Shown: positions 1-11,400 of the stretch, piece after piece
How the letters are laid out: each line of letters begins with the position of its first letter
Numbering within the stretch: position 1 is the stretch's first letter
Origin: Ianthella basta
Taxonomy: Eukaryota; Porifera; Demospongiae; Verongiida; Ianthellidae
Direction of reading: 5' to 3'
Assembly (NCBI GenBank): GCA_964019415.1
Contig: OZ025872.1
Location: 3,212,004-3,276,003 of the forward strand
Length of the DNA: 64,000 nt
The notes under the pieces: generated by a model
Database searches by the model: none
The model's input: only the letters and a program-made list of their open reading frames with translations
What the model was told of the DNA's origin: nothing
Translations under genes and position numbers: made by a program

Positions 1-379
1 TTTTTGTTCAGTCACACACTTCGTATACATGTCCACGCACCCCTCATTTTGTTCAGTCATTTACATTTTGTCCCGTCGATCAGAATTGTGTCTCCTAGGA
101 AGCATTGCCTTCTTAGCAACTTTGTTATATAATGTTGATGCAAGGCTAATGGGCTACAAGCTGGAACAGTTCCAATCTCCTAGGATGCACAGTAGTGTCA
201 CTACTGGAAATGGTAACACTATCAAGAAAACAAGTCAACTTCCTATAGGCACTGCTTATAAAATTGTGGTCACAAACATGCCACTGCCCTACAAGTGAAA
301 GCTGTTGTGTAAACAACGTAATATGAGCTGGCTGTGGTGGTGTGCAGTGCGGTTGCAGCCTGCACAATCAGCCACCGGG

Positions 380-446
380 ACAGGATGTGACGTCACACCA
401 CTACACGTAGCGGTATGTAAACGTCACAATAAGATGGCCGCCACGT
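380..446. promoter_or_regulatory. Possible CpG-rich promoter patch with CRE palindrome
   Basis: A perfect cAMP-response-element palindrome TGACGTCA lies at 388-395, a second ACGTCA half-site at 421-426, and AAGATGGCCGCC, close to a YY1-type site, at 431-442. The patch is richer in CpG than its surroundings. CRE and YY1 sites are typical of TATA-less animal promoters, but no gene could be attached on either side, so the regulatory role is inference from motifs alone. Confidence 0.25.
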
Positions 447-682
447 AGCGAAGACAGCGCTTATCGATTAAGTGCCAATTTAGTAGTCTGTACTTCATAC
501 AATTGTCATTAGTACCCTTCATCCAATAGCCAGTGAACATGGGAGTCCTTTGGGGAATATTGGTCCAGCTATAGGCTGAAAAATCTGATCGGTCACATTT
601 ACTGACCGCTTGAAGCAATGCGCGGTCATTTAACTAAAACGCTCGGAAATTGACCGATGACCGACCGTTATTTCGACCTCTG

Positions 683-716
683 CACACACACACACACAGG
701 CACACACACACACACA
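683..716. repeat. Short (CA)n microsatellite
   Basis: An interrupted CA dinucleotide tract of about 34 bp, broken by one AGG. It is far shorter than the CA/TG tracts in the gene block and spacers. Confidence 0.9.
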
Positions 717-952
717 GTCGTGCACACGCAACCATCCCTCCCACAACCATTGGAAACATGCCATCTGTAAGATGCTAAATTGCATAAGTTTAGCTATTAT
801 TAATGTGAGTCTAGCTATAGCCATACTGTTTACTAACTGATCTCATGAATGTGAAGAGTGGACGCCATGTTCATCTTATGATAGGTGCTATGGGTCACCT
901 GGCACTTTAGGTGTATGACTGCACTGCAGCCAAGACATATCATGTGAGCCCC

Positions 953-973
953 CAGCAGCAGCAGCAGCAGCAG
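953..973. repeat. (CAG)7 trinucleotide run
   Basis: Seven perfect CAG units with no coding frame around them that I can support. Confidence 0.9.
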
Positions 974-1240
974 CCAACTGGACCACACTGTACATAGCCT
1001 AGAGCACACAGGAGTGGATGAGTAGGCACATAATGAGATTCATGACAAGCTCTGGGACTGGACCACCATGAAGTTCCTAAACCATGAATATGATTAACTG
1101 TAGGGTGGTGACCAGATGGTCATGTGAGCTTATGTCAGCATTCCAGTAGTGGGTTACTGGTGGAGTGCATGAGAGTTAGGAGACAAAGGCTAGGAGGTTG
1201 TACAGGCCATAGCTGAGCCTACATTGTGCTGAAGAGTTAA

Positions 1241-1350
1241 AAGGAAATAAGGGCACCTCCCTAATGAGGGCAGCCGACTGTCCCAACTACATACATAACT
1301 ATGTACATGGACGTGTGTACAAACTACCAAACAAGAACACCTGTCTAATC
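1241..1350 (+). repeat. Short dispersed repeat, copy 1
   Basis: GGAAATAAGGGCACCTCCCT at about 1241 is followed by AATGAGGGCAG and then by a weaker echo (GTACAAACTACC, then AACACCTGTCTAATCAGA). The same block occurs at about 1564-1622 with a few substitutions, so it is a small dispersed or locally duplicated repeat. No terminal repeats or coding capacity are visible. Confidence 0.5.
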
Positions 1351-1563
1351 AGACCACTCAATGCAGTCCATAACTGTCGTGTCACCATATTTCCACTACA
1401 CATATACACCCATACTGAAGGGTAGTCTCACATACACACACACACCTCCAGCCAACCTCAGAGGACAGCAGCAACCAAAAGAATGCACAATGACACTTAT
1501 GACCTTCCCTCACCTCCCTCACCCCCCTCCATCCCTTCCCTTCCCCAGTACATAGAGATGTGC

Positions 1564-1622
1564 ACAAAACTACCTTGGAAATAAGGACACCTCTCTAATG
1601 AGGACAGTGCCTACTATCCTTA
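1564..1622 (+). repeat. Short dispersed repeat, copy 2, resembling the 34-bp minisatellite
   Basis: This copy reads GGAAATAAGGACACCTCTCT followed by AATGAGGACAGTGCCTA. It shares the order GGACACC, a short AT-rich step, TAAATG or TAATG, GG, CAGTG and CCTA with the 34-bp unit that fills the arrays. It sits directly beside the truncated spacer that leads into the first array. Confidence 0.45.
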
Positions 1623-1623
1623 C

Positions 1624-2464
1624 TTGTTTGGAAACAATAGACACTTGCAAGCACAGAGTGAGCCCGAGACGGGCGACTTCGTACAGAGGACAGCAGCAAC
1701 CAAAAGAACACACAATGAAGGTAGGTGAGCAATATACGTAGGTGGTTGACAGTGGGAAATTATTATACGCAGACAGTCACCACTGCATGAGCAAACCTGG
1801 TGTATTAGTATCAAACGTACACAAGTTTTAGGATGCAAAATCAAGAGAAAGAATGCCAGTTAACAGCCACCATCCTCAACATGAATGTTGCGAGCAATTA
1901 TCTCAGAGAGACCCTACACATGAATGTTCCACCATTGTTGTATACACTACATGGCAGTGTGGTCACTGTCTTTACAACTGCACCAAACCTCCATATGAAA
2001 GGGACAGATAAACAGGTTTTGTGGAGATCCTCTGAGCGGCACAGATTATTATCTAGAACAAACAAACACACTAACATTGGTGCATTATAGTAAGAGTCAC
2101 TGAAGGCTTGGCAGAAGGAAGGTATGTATAGGGAGGACTGACTCACATGTTACACTGAGTACCCTATAGAGTAGTCTGACTACGTATAGGGAGGACTGAC
2201 TCACATGTTACACTGAGTACCCTATAGAGTAGTCTGACTACGTATAGGGAGGACTGACTCACATGTTACACTGAGTACCCTATAGAGTAGTCTGACTACG
2301 TATAGGGAGGACTGACTCACATGTTACACTGAGTACCGTATAGAGTAGTCTGACTATGTATAGGGAGGACTGACTCACATGTTACATTGAGTACCCTATA
2401 GAGTAGTCTGACTATGTATAGGGAGGACTGACTCACATGTTACATTGAGTACCCTATAGAGTAG
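1624..2464 (+). repeat. Macrosatellite spacer, right part only (copy A)
   Basis: From about 1624 the sequence matches the right-hand part of the full spacers at 26228-28101 and 50053-51932, running into the array that starts at 2465. The match starts with TTGTTTGGAAA (27460s in the full copy), then skips about 87 bp present in the full copies before continuing at GACACTTGCAAGC. It therefore has a truncated left edge plus an internal deletion. It carries six copies of the 58-bp repeat before the array. A five-base difference from the other copies near 1973 breaks any shared reading frame there. Confidence 0.8.
2126..2464 (+). repeat. 58-bp tandem repeat, about six copies
   Basis: Units start at 2126, 2184, 2242, 2300, 2358 and 2416, exactly 58 bp apart, each opening with GTATAGGGAGGACTGACTC. 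The last unit is cut short and passes straight into the 34-bp array. The same position holds one unit in the spacer at 28053 and two in the spacer at 51827. Confidence 0.95.
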
Positions 2465-5400
2465 TAAATAGGCAGTGTGCTAGAAGACACCACGTATTAA
2501 ATGGGCAGTGTGCTAGGGGGACATCACGTATTAAATGGGCAGTGTGCTAGGGGGACACCACGTATTAAATGGGCAGTGTTCTAGGGGGACACCACGTATG
2601 AAATGGGCAGTGTGCTAGGGGGACACCACGTATTAAATGGGGAGTGTGCTAGAGGGGACACTACGTATTAAATGGGCAGCGTACTAGAGGGACACCGCGT
2701 ATTAAATGGGCAATTTGCTAGGGGGACACCACGTATTAAATGGGGAGTGTGCTAGGGGGACACTACGTATTAAATGGGCAGTGTGCTAGGGGTACACTAC
2801 GTATTAAATGGGCAGTGTACTAGGGGGACACCACGTATTAAATGGGGAGTTTGCTAGGGGGACACTACTTATTAAATGGGCAGTGTACTAGGGGGACACC
2901 ACGTATTAAATGGGCAGTTTGCTAGGGGGACACCACGTATTAAATGGGGAGTGTGCTAGGGGGGCACCACGTATTAAATGGGCAGTGTCCTAGGGGGACA
3001 CTACGTAATAAATGGGCAGTGTCCTAGGGGGACACCATGTAATAAATGGGCAGTGTCCTAGGGGGACACTACGTATGAAATGGGCAGTGTGCTAGGGGTA
3101 CACTACGTATTAAATGGGCAGTGTACTAGGGGGACACCGCGTATTAAATGGGCAATTTGCTAGGGGGACAGCACGTGTTAAATGGGGAGTGTACTAGGGG
3201 GACACTACGTATTAAATGGGCAGTGGACTAGGGGGACACCGCGTATTAAATGGGGAGTATGCTAGGGGGACATTATGTATTAAATGGGCAGTGTACTAGG
3301 GGGGCACTACGTATTAAATGGGCAGTTTGCTAGGGGGACACCACGTATTAAATGGGGAGTTTGCTAGGGGGACACTACGTATTAAATGGGGAGTGTACTT
3401 GGGGGACACAACGTATTAAATGGGCAGTTTGCTAGGGGGACACTACGTATTAAATGGGGAGTGTGCTAGGGGGACACCACGTATTAAATGGGCAGTGTCC
3501 TAGGGGGACACCACGTATTAAATGGGCAGTGTCCTAGGGGGACACCACGTATTAAATGGGGAGTTTGCTAGGGGGACACCAAGTATTAAATGGGCAGTGT
3601 GCTAGGGGGACACCACGTATTAAATGGGGAGTTTGCTAGGGGGACACAACGTATTAAATGGGCAGTTTGCTAGGGGGACATCACGTATTAAATGGGGAGT
3701 GTGCTAGGGGGACACCACGTATTAAATGGGCAGTGTACTAGGGGGACACCACGTATTAAATGGAGAGTGTGCTAGGTGGACACCACGTATTAAATGGGCA
3801 GTGTCCTAGGGGGACAGCACGTATTAAATGGGCAGTTTGCTAGAGGGACACCACGTATTAAATGGGCAGTGTGCTAGGGGGACACCACGTATTAAATGGG
3901 CAGTTTGCTAGGGGGACACCACGTATTAAATGGGGAGTGTGCTAGGGGGACACCACGTATTAAATGGGCAGTGTCCTAGGGGGACACTACGTAATAAATG
4001 GGCAGTGTCCTAGGGGGACACCATGTAATAAATAGGCAGTGTCCTAGGGGGACACTACGTATGAAATGGGCAGTGTGCTAGGGGTACACTACGTATTAAA
4101 TGGGCAGTGTACTAGGGGGACACCGCGTATTAAATGGGCAATTTGCTAGGGGGACAGCACGTATTAAATGGGGAGTGTACTAGGGGGACACTACGTATTA
4201 AATGGGCAGTGTACTAGGGGGACACCGCGTATTAAATGGGGAGTGTGCTAGGGGGACACTATGTATTAAATGGGCAGTGTGCTAGGGGGACACCACGTAT
4301 TAAATGGGCAGTGTACTAGGGGGACACCACGTATTAAATGGGGAGTGTGCTAGGGGGACACCACGTATAAAATGGGCAGTGTCCTAGGGGGACACTACGT
4401 AATAAATGGGCAGTGTCCTAGGGGGACACCATGTAATAAATGGGCAGTGTCCTAGGGGGACACCGCGTATTAAATGGGCAGTGTGCTAGGGGTACACTAC
4501 GTATTAAATGGGCAGTGTACTAGGGGGACACCGCGTATTAAATGGGCAATTTGCTAGGGGGACAGCACGTATTAAATGGGGAGTGTACTAGGGGGACACT
4601 ACGTATTAAATGGGCAGTGGACTAGGGGGACACCGCGTATTAAATGGGGAGTATGCTAGGGGGACACTATGCATTAAATGGGCAGTGTGCTAGGGGGACA
4701 CCACGTATTAAATGGGCAGTGTACTAGGGGGACACCACGTATTAAATGGGCAGTGTACTAGGGGGACACCACGTATTAAATGGGGAGTTTGCTAGGGGGA
4801 CACTACGTATTAAATGGGCAGTGTACTTGGGGGACACAACGTATTAAATGGGCAGTTTGCTAGGGGGACACTACGTATTAAATGGGGAGTGTGCTAGGGG
4901 GACACCATGTATTAAATGGGTAGTGTCCTAGGGGGACACCACGTATTAAATGGGCAGTGTCCTAGGGGGACACCACGTATTAAATGGGGAGTTTGCTAGG
5001 GGGACACCAAGTATTAAATGGGCAGTGTGCTAGGGGGACACCACGTATTAAATGGGGAGTTTGCTAGGGGGACACAACGTATTAAATGGGCAGTTTGCTA
5101 GGGGGACACAACGTATTAAATGGGGAGTGTGCTAGGGGGACACCACGTATTAAATGGGCAGTGTACTAGGGGGACACCACGTATTAAATGGAGAGTGTGC
5201 TAGGTGGACACCACGTATTAAATGGGCAGTGTCCTAGGGGGACAGCACGTATTAAATGGGCAGTTTGCTAGGGGGACACCACGTATTAAATGGGCAGTGT
5301 GCTAGGGGGACACCACGTATTAAATGGGCAGTGTACTAGGGGGACACCACGTATTAAATGGGCAGTGTGCTAGGGGGACACTACGTATTAAATGGGCAGT

Positions 5401-8400
5401 GTTCTAGGGGGACACTACGTATTAAATGGGCAATGTACTAGGGGGACACCATGTATTAAATGGGGAGTGTGCTAGGGGGACACCACGTATTAAATGGGGA
5501 GTGTACTAGGGGGACACCACGTATTAAATGGGCAGTGTGCTAGGGGGACAGCACGTATTAAATGGGCAGTGTCCTAGGGGGACAGCACGTATTAAATGGG
5601 CAGTTTGCTAGGGGGACACCACGTATTAAATGGGCAGTGTGCTAGGGGGACACCACGTATTAAATGGGCAGTGTCCTAGGGGGACACCACGTATTAAATG
5701 GGCAGTGTGCTAGGGGGACACCACGTATTAAATGGGCAGTGTCCTAGGGGGACAGCACGTATTAAATGGGCAGTTTGCTAGGGGGACAGCACGTATTAAA
5801 TGGGCAGTTTGCTAGGGGGACAGCACGTATTAAATGGGCAGTGTCCTAGGGGGACAGCACGTATTAAATGGGCAGTTTGCTAGGGGGACACCACGTATTA
5901 AATGGGCAGTGTGCTAGGGGGACACTACGTATCAAATGGGGAGTGTACTAGGGGGACACCACGTATTAAATGGGCAGTGTGCTAGGGGGACACCACGTAT
6001 TAAATGGGCAGTGTTCTAGGGGGACACCACGTATTAAATGGGCAGTTTGCTAGGGGGACACCACGTATTAAATGGGCAGTGTGCTAGGGGGACACCACGT
6101 ATTAAATGGGCAGTGTACTAGGGGGACACCACGTATTAAATGGGCAGTGTGCTAGGGGGACACTACGTATTAAATGGGCAGTGTTCTAGGGGGACACTAC
6201 GTACTAGGGGGACACCATGTATTAAATGGGGAGTGTGCTAGGGGGACACTACGTATTAAATGGGGAGTGTACTAGGGGGACACCACGTATTAAATGGGCA
6301 GTGTGCTAGGGGGACACTACGTATTAAATGGGCAGTGTGCTAGAGGGACACCACGTATTAAATGGGCAGTGTTCTAGGGGGACACCATGTATGAAATGGA
6401 CAGTGTGCTAGGGGGACACTACGTATGAAATGGGGAGTGTGCTAGGGGGACACTACGTATTAAATGGGCAGTGTGCTAGGGGGACACCACGTATTAAATG
6501 GGGAGTGTACTAGGGGGACACCACGTATTAAATGGGGAGTGTGCTAGGGGGACACTACGTATTAAATGGGTAGTGTACTAGGGGGACACCACGTATTAAA
6601 TGGGCAGTGTGCTAGGGGGACACCACGTATTAAATGGGGAGTTTGCTAGGGGGACACTACGTATTAAATGGGCAGTGTGCTAGGGGGACACCACGTATTA
6701 AATGGGCAGTGCGCTAGGGGGACACCACGCATTAAATGGGCAGTGTGCTAGAGGGACACCACGTATTAAATGGGGAGTTTGCTAGGGGGACACTACGTAT
6801 TAAATGGGCAGTGTGCTAGTTGGACACCACGCATTAAATGGGCAGTGTGCTAGGGGGACACCACGTATTAAATGGGCAGTGTGCTAGAGGGACACCACGT
6901 ATTAAATGGGGAGTTTGCTAGGGGGACACTACGTATTAAATGGGCAGTGTACTAGGGGGACACCACGTATTAAATGGGCAGTGTACTAGGGGGACACCGC
7001 GTATTAAATGGGCAGTGTCCTAGGGGGACACCAAGTATTAAATGGGCTGTGTACTAGTGGGACACCACGTATTAAAAGGGGAGTGTGCTAGGGAGACACC
7101 ACGTATGAAATGGGCAGTGTGCTAGGGGGACACCACGTATTAAATGGGCAGTGTGCTAGGGGGACACCATATATTAAATGGGCAGTTTGCTAGGGGGACA
7201 CTACGTATTAAATGGGCAGTGTGCTAGGGGGACACCACGTATTAAAAGGGCAGTGTGCTAGGGGGACACCACATATTAAATGGGCAGTTTGCTAGGGGGA
7301 CACCACGTATTAAATGGGCAGTGTACTAGGGGGACACCACATATTAAATGGGCAGTTTGCTAGGGGGACACCACGTATTAAATGGGCAGTGTACTAGGGG
7401 GACACCACGTATTAAATGGGCAGTGTGCTAGGGGGACACCACGTATTAAATGGGCAGTGTTCCAGGGGGACAGCACGTATTAAATGGGCAGTTTGCTAGG
7501 GGGACACCACGTATTAAATGGACAGTGTGCTAGGGGGACACCACGTATTAAATGGGCAGTGTACTAGAAGGACACCACGTATTAAATGGGCAGTGTGCTA
7601 GGGGGACACTACGTATTAAATGGGCAGTGTTCTAGGGGGACACTACGTATTAAATGGGCAATGTACTAGGGGGACACCATGTATTAAATGGGGAGTGTGC
7701 TAGGGGGACACTACGTATTAAATGGGGAGTGTACTAGGGGGACACCACGTATTAAATGGGCAGTGTGCTATGTGGACACCACATATTAAATGGGCAGTGT
7801 CCTAGGGGGACAGCACGTATTAAATGGGCAGTTTGCTAGGGGGACACCACATATTAAATGGGCAGTGTGCTAGAGGGACACCACGTATTAAATGGGCAGT
7901 GTTCTAGGGGGACACCACGTATGAAATGGGCAGTGTGCTAGGGGGACACTACGTATTAAATGGGCAGTGTGCTAGGGGGACACCACGTATTAAATGGGGA
8001 GTGTGCTAGGGGGACACTACGTATTAAATGGGTAGTGTCCTAGGGGGACACCACGTATTAAATGGGCAGTGTGCTAGGGGGACACCACGTATTAAATGGG
8101 GAGTTTGCTAGGGGGACACTACGTATTAAATGGGCAGTGTGCTAGGGGGACACCACTTATTAAATGGGGAGTTTGCTAGGGGGACACTACGTATTAAATG
8201 GGCAGTGTGCTAGAGGGACACCACGTATTAAATGGGGAGTTTGCTAGGGGGTCACTACGTATTAAATGGGCAGTGTACTAGGCGGACACCACGTATTAAA
8301 TGGGCAGTGTACTAGGGGGACACCGCGTATTTAATGGGCAGTGTCCTAGGGGGACACCACGTATTAAATGGGCAGTGTACTAGGGGGACACCACGTATTA

Positions 8401-11400
8401 AATGGGGAGTGTGCTAGGGAGACACCACGTATTAAATGGGCAGTGTGCTAGGGGGACACCACGTATTAAATGGGCAGTGTGCTAGGGGGACACCACATAT
8501 TAAATGGGCAGTTTGCTAGGGGCACACCACGTATTAAATGGGCAGTGTACTAGGGGGACACCACGTATTAAATGGGCAGTTAGCTAGGGGGACACCACGT
8601 ATTAAATGGGCAGTGTACTAGGGGGACACTACGTATTAAATGGGCAGTGTGCTAGGGGGACACTACGTATTAAATGGGCAGTTTGCTAGGGGGACACCAC
8701 ATATTAAATGGGGAGTGTACTAGGGGGACACCACGTATTAAATGGGCAGTGTGCTAGGGGGACACCACGTATTAAATGGGCAGTGTACTAGGTGGACACC
8801 ACGTATTAAATGGGCAGTGTACTAGGGGGACACTACGTATTAAATGAGCAGTGTACTAGGGGGACACCACGTATTAAATGGGTAGTGTCCTAGGGGGACA
8901 CCACGTATTAAATGAGCAGTGTACTAGGGGGACACCACGTATTAAATGGGCAGTGTACTAGGGGGACACCACGTATTAAATGAGCAGTGTACTAGGGGGA
9001 CACCACGTATTAAATGGGCAGTGTGCTAGGGGGGACACTACGTATTAAATGGGCAGTGTGCTAGGGGGACACTACGTATTAAATGGGCAGTGTGCTAGGG
9101 GGGACACCGCGTAATAAATGGGCAGTTTGCTAGGGGGACACCACGTATTAAATGGGCAGTGTGCTAGGGGGACACCACGTATTAAATGGGGAGTGTGCTA
9201 GGGGGACACCACGTATTAAATGGGGAGTGTACTAGGGGGACACCACGTATTAAATGGGCAGTGTGCTAGGGGGACAGCACGTATTAAATGGGCAGTGTGC
9301 TAGGGGGACACCGCGTATTAAATGGGCAGTTTGCTAGGGGGACACCACGTATTAAATGGGCAGTGTGCTAGGGGGACACCGCGTATTAAATGGGCAGTGT
9401 GCTAGGGGGATACCACGTATTAAATGGGCAGTGTGCTAGGAGGACACTACGTATTAAATAGGCAGTGTACTAGGGGGACGCCACTTATTAAATGGGCAGT
9501 GTCCTAGGGGTCACCACGTATTAAATGGGCAGTGTCCTAGGGGGACACCACGTATTAAATGGGGAGTGTGCTAGGGGGACACCACGTATAAAATGGGCAG
9601 TTTGCTAGGGGGACACCACGTATTAAATGGGCAGTGTGCTAGGGGGACACTACGTATTAAATGGGCAGTGTGCTAGTGGGACACCACGTATTATATGGGC
9701 AGTGTGCTAGGGGGACACCACGTATTAAATGGGGAGTGTGCTAGGGGGACACCGCGTATTAAATGGGTAGTTTGCTAGGGGGACACCACGTATTAAATGG
9801 GAAGTGTGCTAGGGGGACACCGCGTATTCAATGGGCAGTTTGCTAGGGGGACACTACGTATTAAATGGGCAGTGTGCTAGGGGGACACCACGTACTTAAA
9901 TGGGCAGTGTACTAGGGGGACACCACGTATTAAATGGAGAGTTTGCTAGGGGGACACTACGTATTAAATGGGGAGTGTGCTAGGGGGACACCACGTATTA
10001 AATGGGCAGTGTGCTAGGGGGACACTACGTATTAAATGGGCAGTGTACTAGGGGGACACCACGTATTAAATGGGGAGTTTGCTAGGGGGACACTACGTAT
10101 TAAATGGGCAGTTTGCTAGGGGGACACCACGTATTAAATGGGGAGTGTCCTAGGGGGACACCACGTATTAAATGGGCAGTGTCCTAGGGGGACACCACGT
10201 ATTAAATGGGCAGTGTCCTAGGGGGACACTACGTATGAAATGGGCAGTGTGCTAGGGGGACACTACATATTAAATGGGCAGTGTACTAGGGGGACACCGC
10301 GTATTAAATGGGGAGTGTGCTAGGGGGACACTACGTATTAAATGGGCAGTGTACTAGGGGGACACCACGTATTAAATGGGCAGTTTGCTAGGGGGACACT
10401 ACGTATAAAATGGGGAGTGTGCTAGTGGGACACCACGTATTAAATGGGCAGTGTCCTAGGGTGACACCACGTATTAAATGGGCAGTGTCCTAGGGGGACA
10501 CCACGTATTAAATGGGCAGTGTCCTAGGGGGACACCACGTATTAAATGGGCAGTGTACTAGGGGGACACCACGTATTAAATGGGCAGTGTACTAGGGGGA
10601 CACCACGTATTAAATGGGGAGTGTGCTAGGGGGACACCGTGTATTAAATGGGCAGTGTACTAAGGGGAAACTACGTATTAAATGGGCAGTGTACTAGGGG
10701 GACACCACGTATTAAATGGGCAGTGTACTAGGGGGACACTACGTATTAAATGGGCAGTGTACTAGGGGGACACCACGTATTAAATGGGGAGTGTGCTAGG
10801 GGGACACCACGTATTAAATGGGCAGTTTTCTAGGGGGACACCACGTATTAAATGGGCAGTGTCCTAGGGAGAAACCACGTATTAAATGGGCAGTGTACTA
10901 GGTGGACACCACGTATTAAAAGGGCAGTTTGCTAGGGGGACACTACGTATTAAATGGGCAGTTTGCTAGGGGGACACCACGTATTAAATGGGCAGTGTCC
11001 TAGGTGGACACCACGTATTAAATGGGTAGTGTGCTAGGGGGACACTACGTATTAAATGGGCAGTGTACTTGGGGGACACCACGTATTAAATGGGCAGTTT
11101 GCTAGGGGGACACCAAGTATTAAATGGGCAGTGTCCTAGGGGGACACCACGTATTAAATGGGGAGTGTCCTAGGTGGACACCACGTATTAAATGGGCAGT
11201 GTCCTAGGGGGACACCACGTATTAAATGGGCAGTGTACTAGGGGGACACCACGTATTAAATGGGCAGTGTCCTAGGGGGACACTATGTATTAAATGGGCA
11301 GTGTCCTAGGGGGACACCACGTATTAAATGGGGAGTGTGCTAGGGGGACACCGTGTATTAAATGGGCAGTGTGCTAGGGGGAAACTACGTATTAAATGGG

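Larger units (their letters stand above)
1..1623. other. Left flank, no recognisable gene
   Basis: No open frame here resembles a known protein or shows a convincing exon chain; the open stretches are short (89 residues or fewer) and overlap on both strands. I looked on the minus strand for the missing last exons of the SLC9B-like gene and did not see them. The stretch holds a CRE-like patch near 388, a short CA tract, a (CAG)7 run and two copies of a short GGACACC-type dispersed repeat, each listed separately. Confidence 0.6.

Noticed and set aside
1-298. 89-residue plus-strand frame at the window start as a gene
   Set aside because: No recognisable domain or splice support and an overlapping frame on the other strand; too short to call.
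1833-2090. 85-residue plus-strand frame in spacer A and its counterpart near 27775-28017
   Set aside because: A five-base difference shifts the frame between copies, so the encoded peptides are not conserved.
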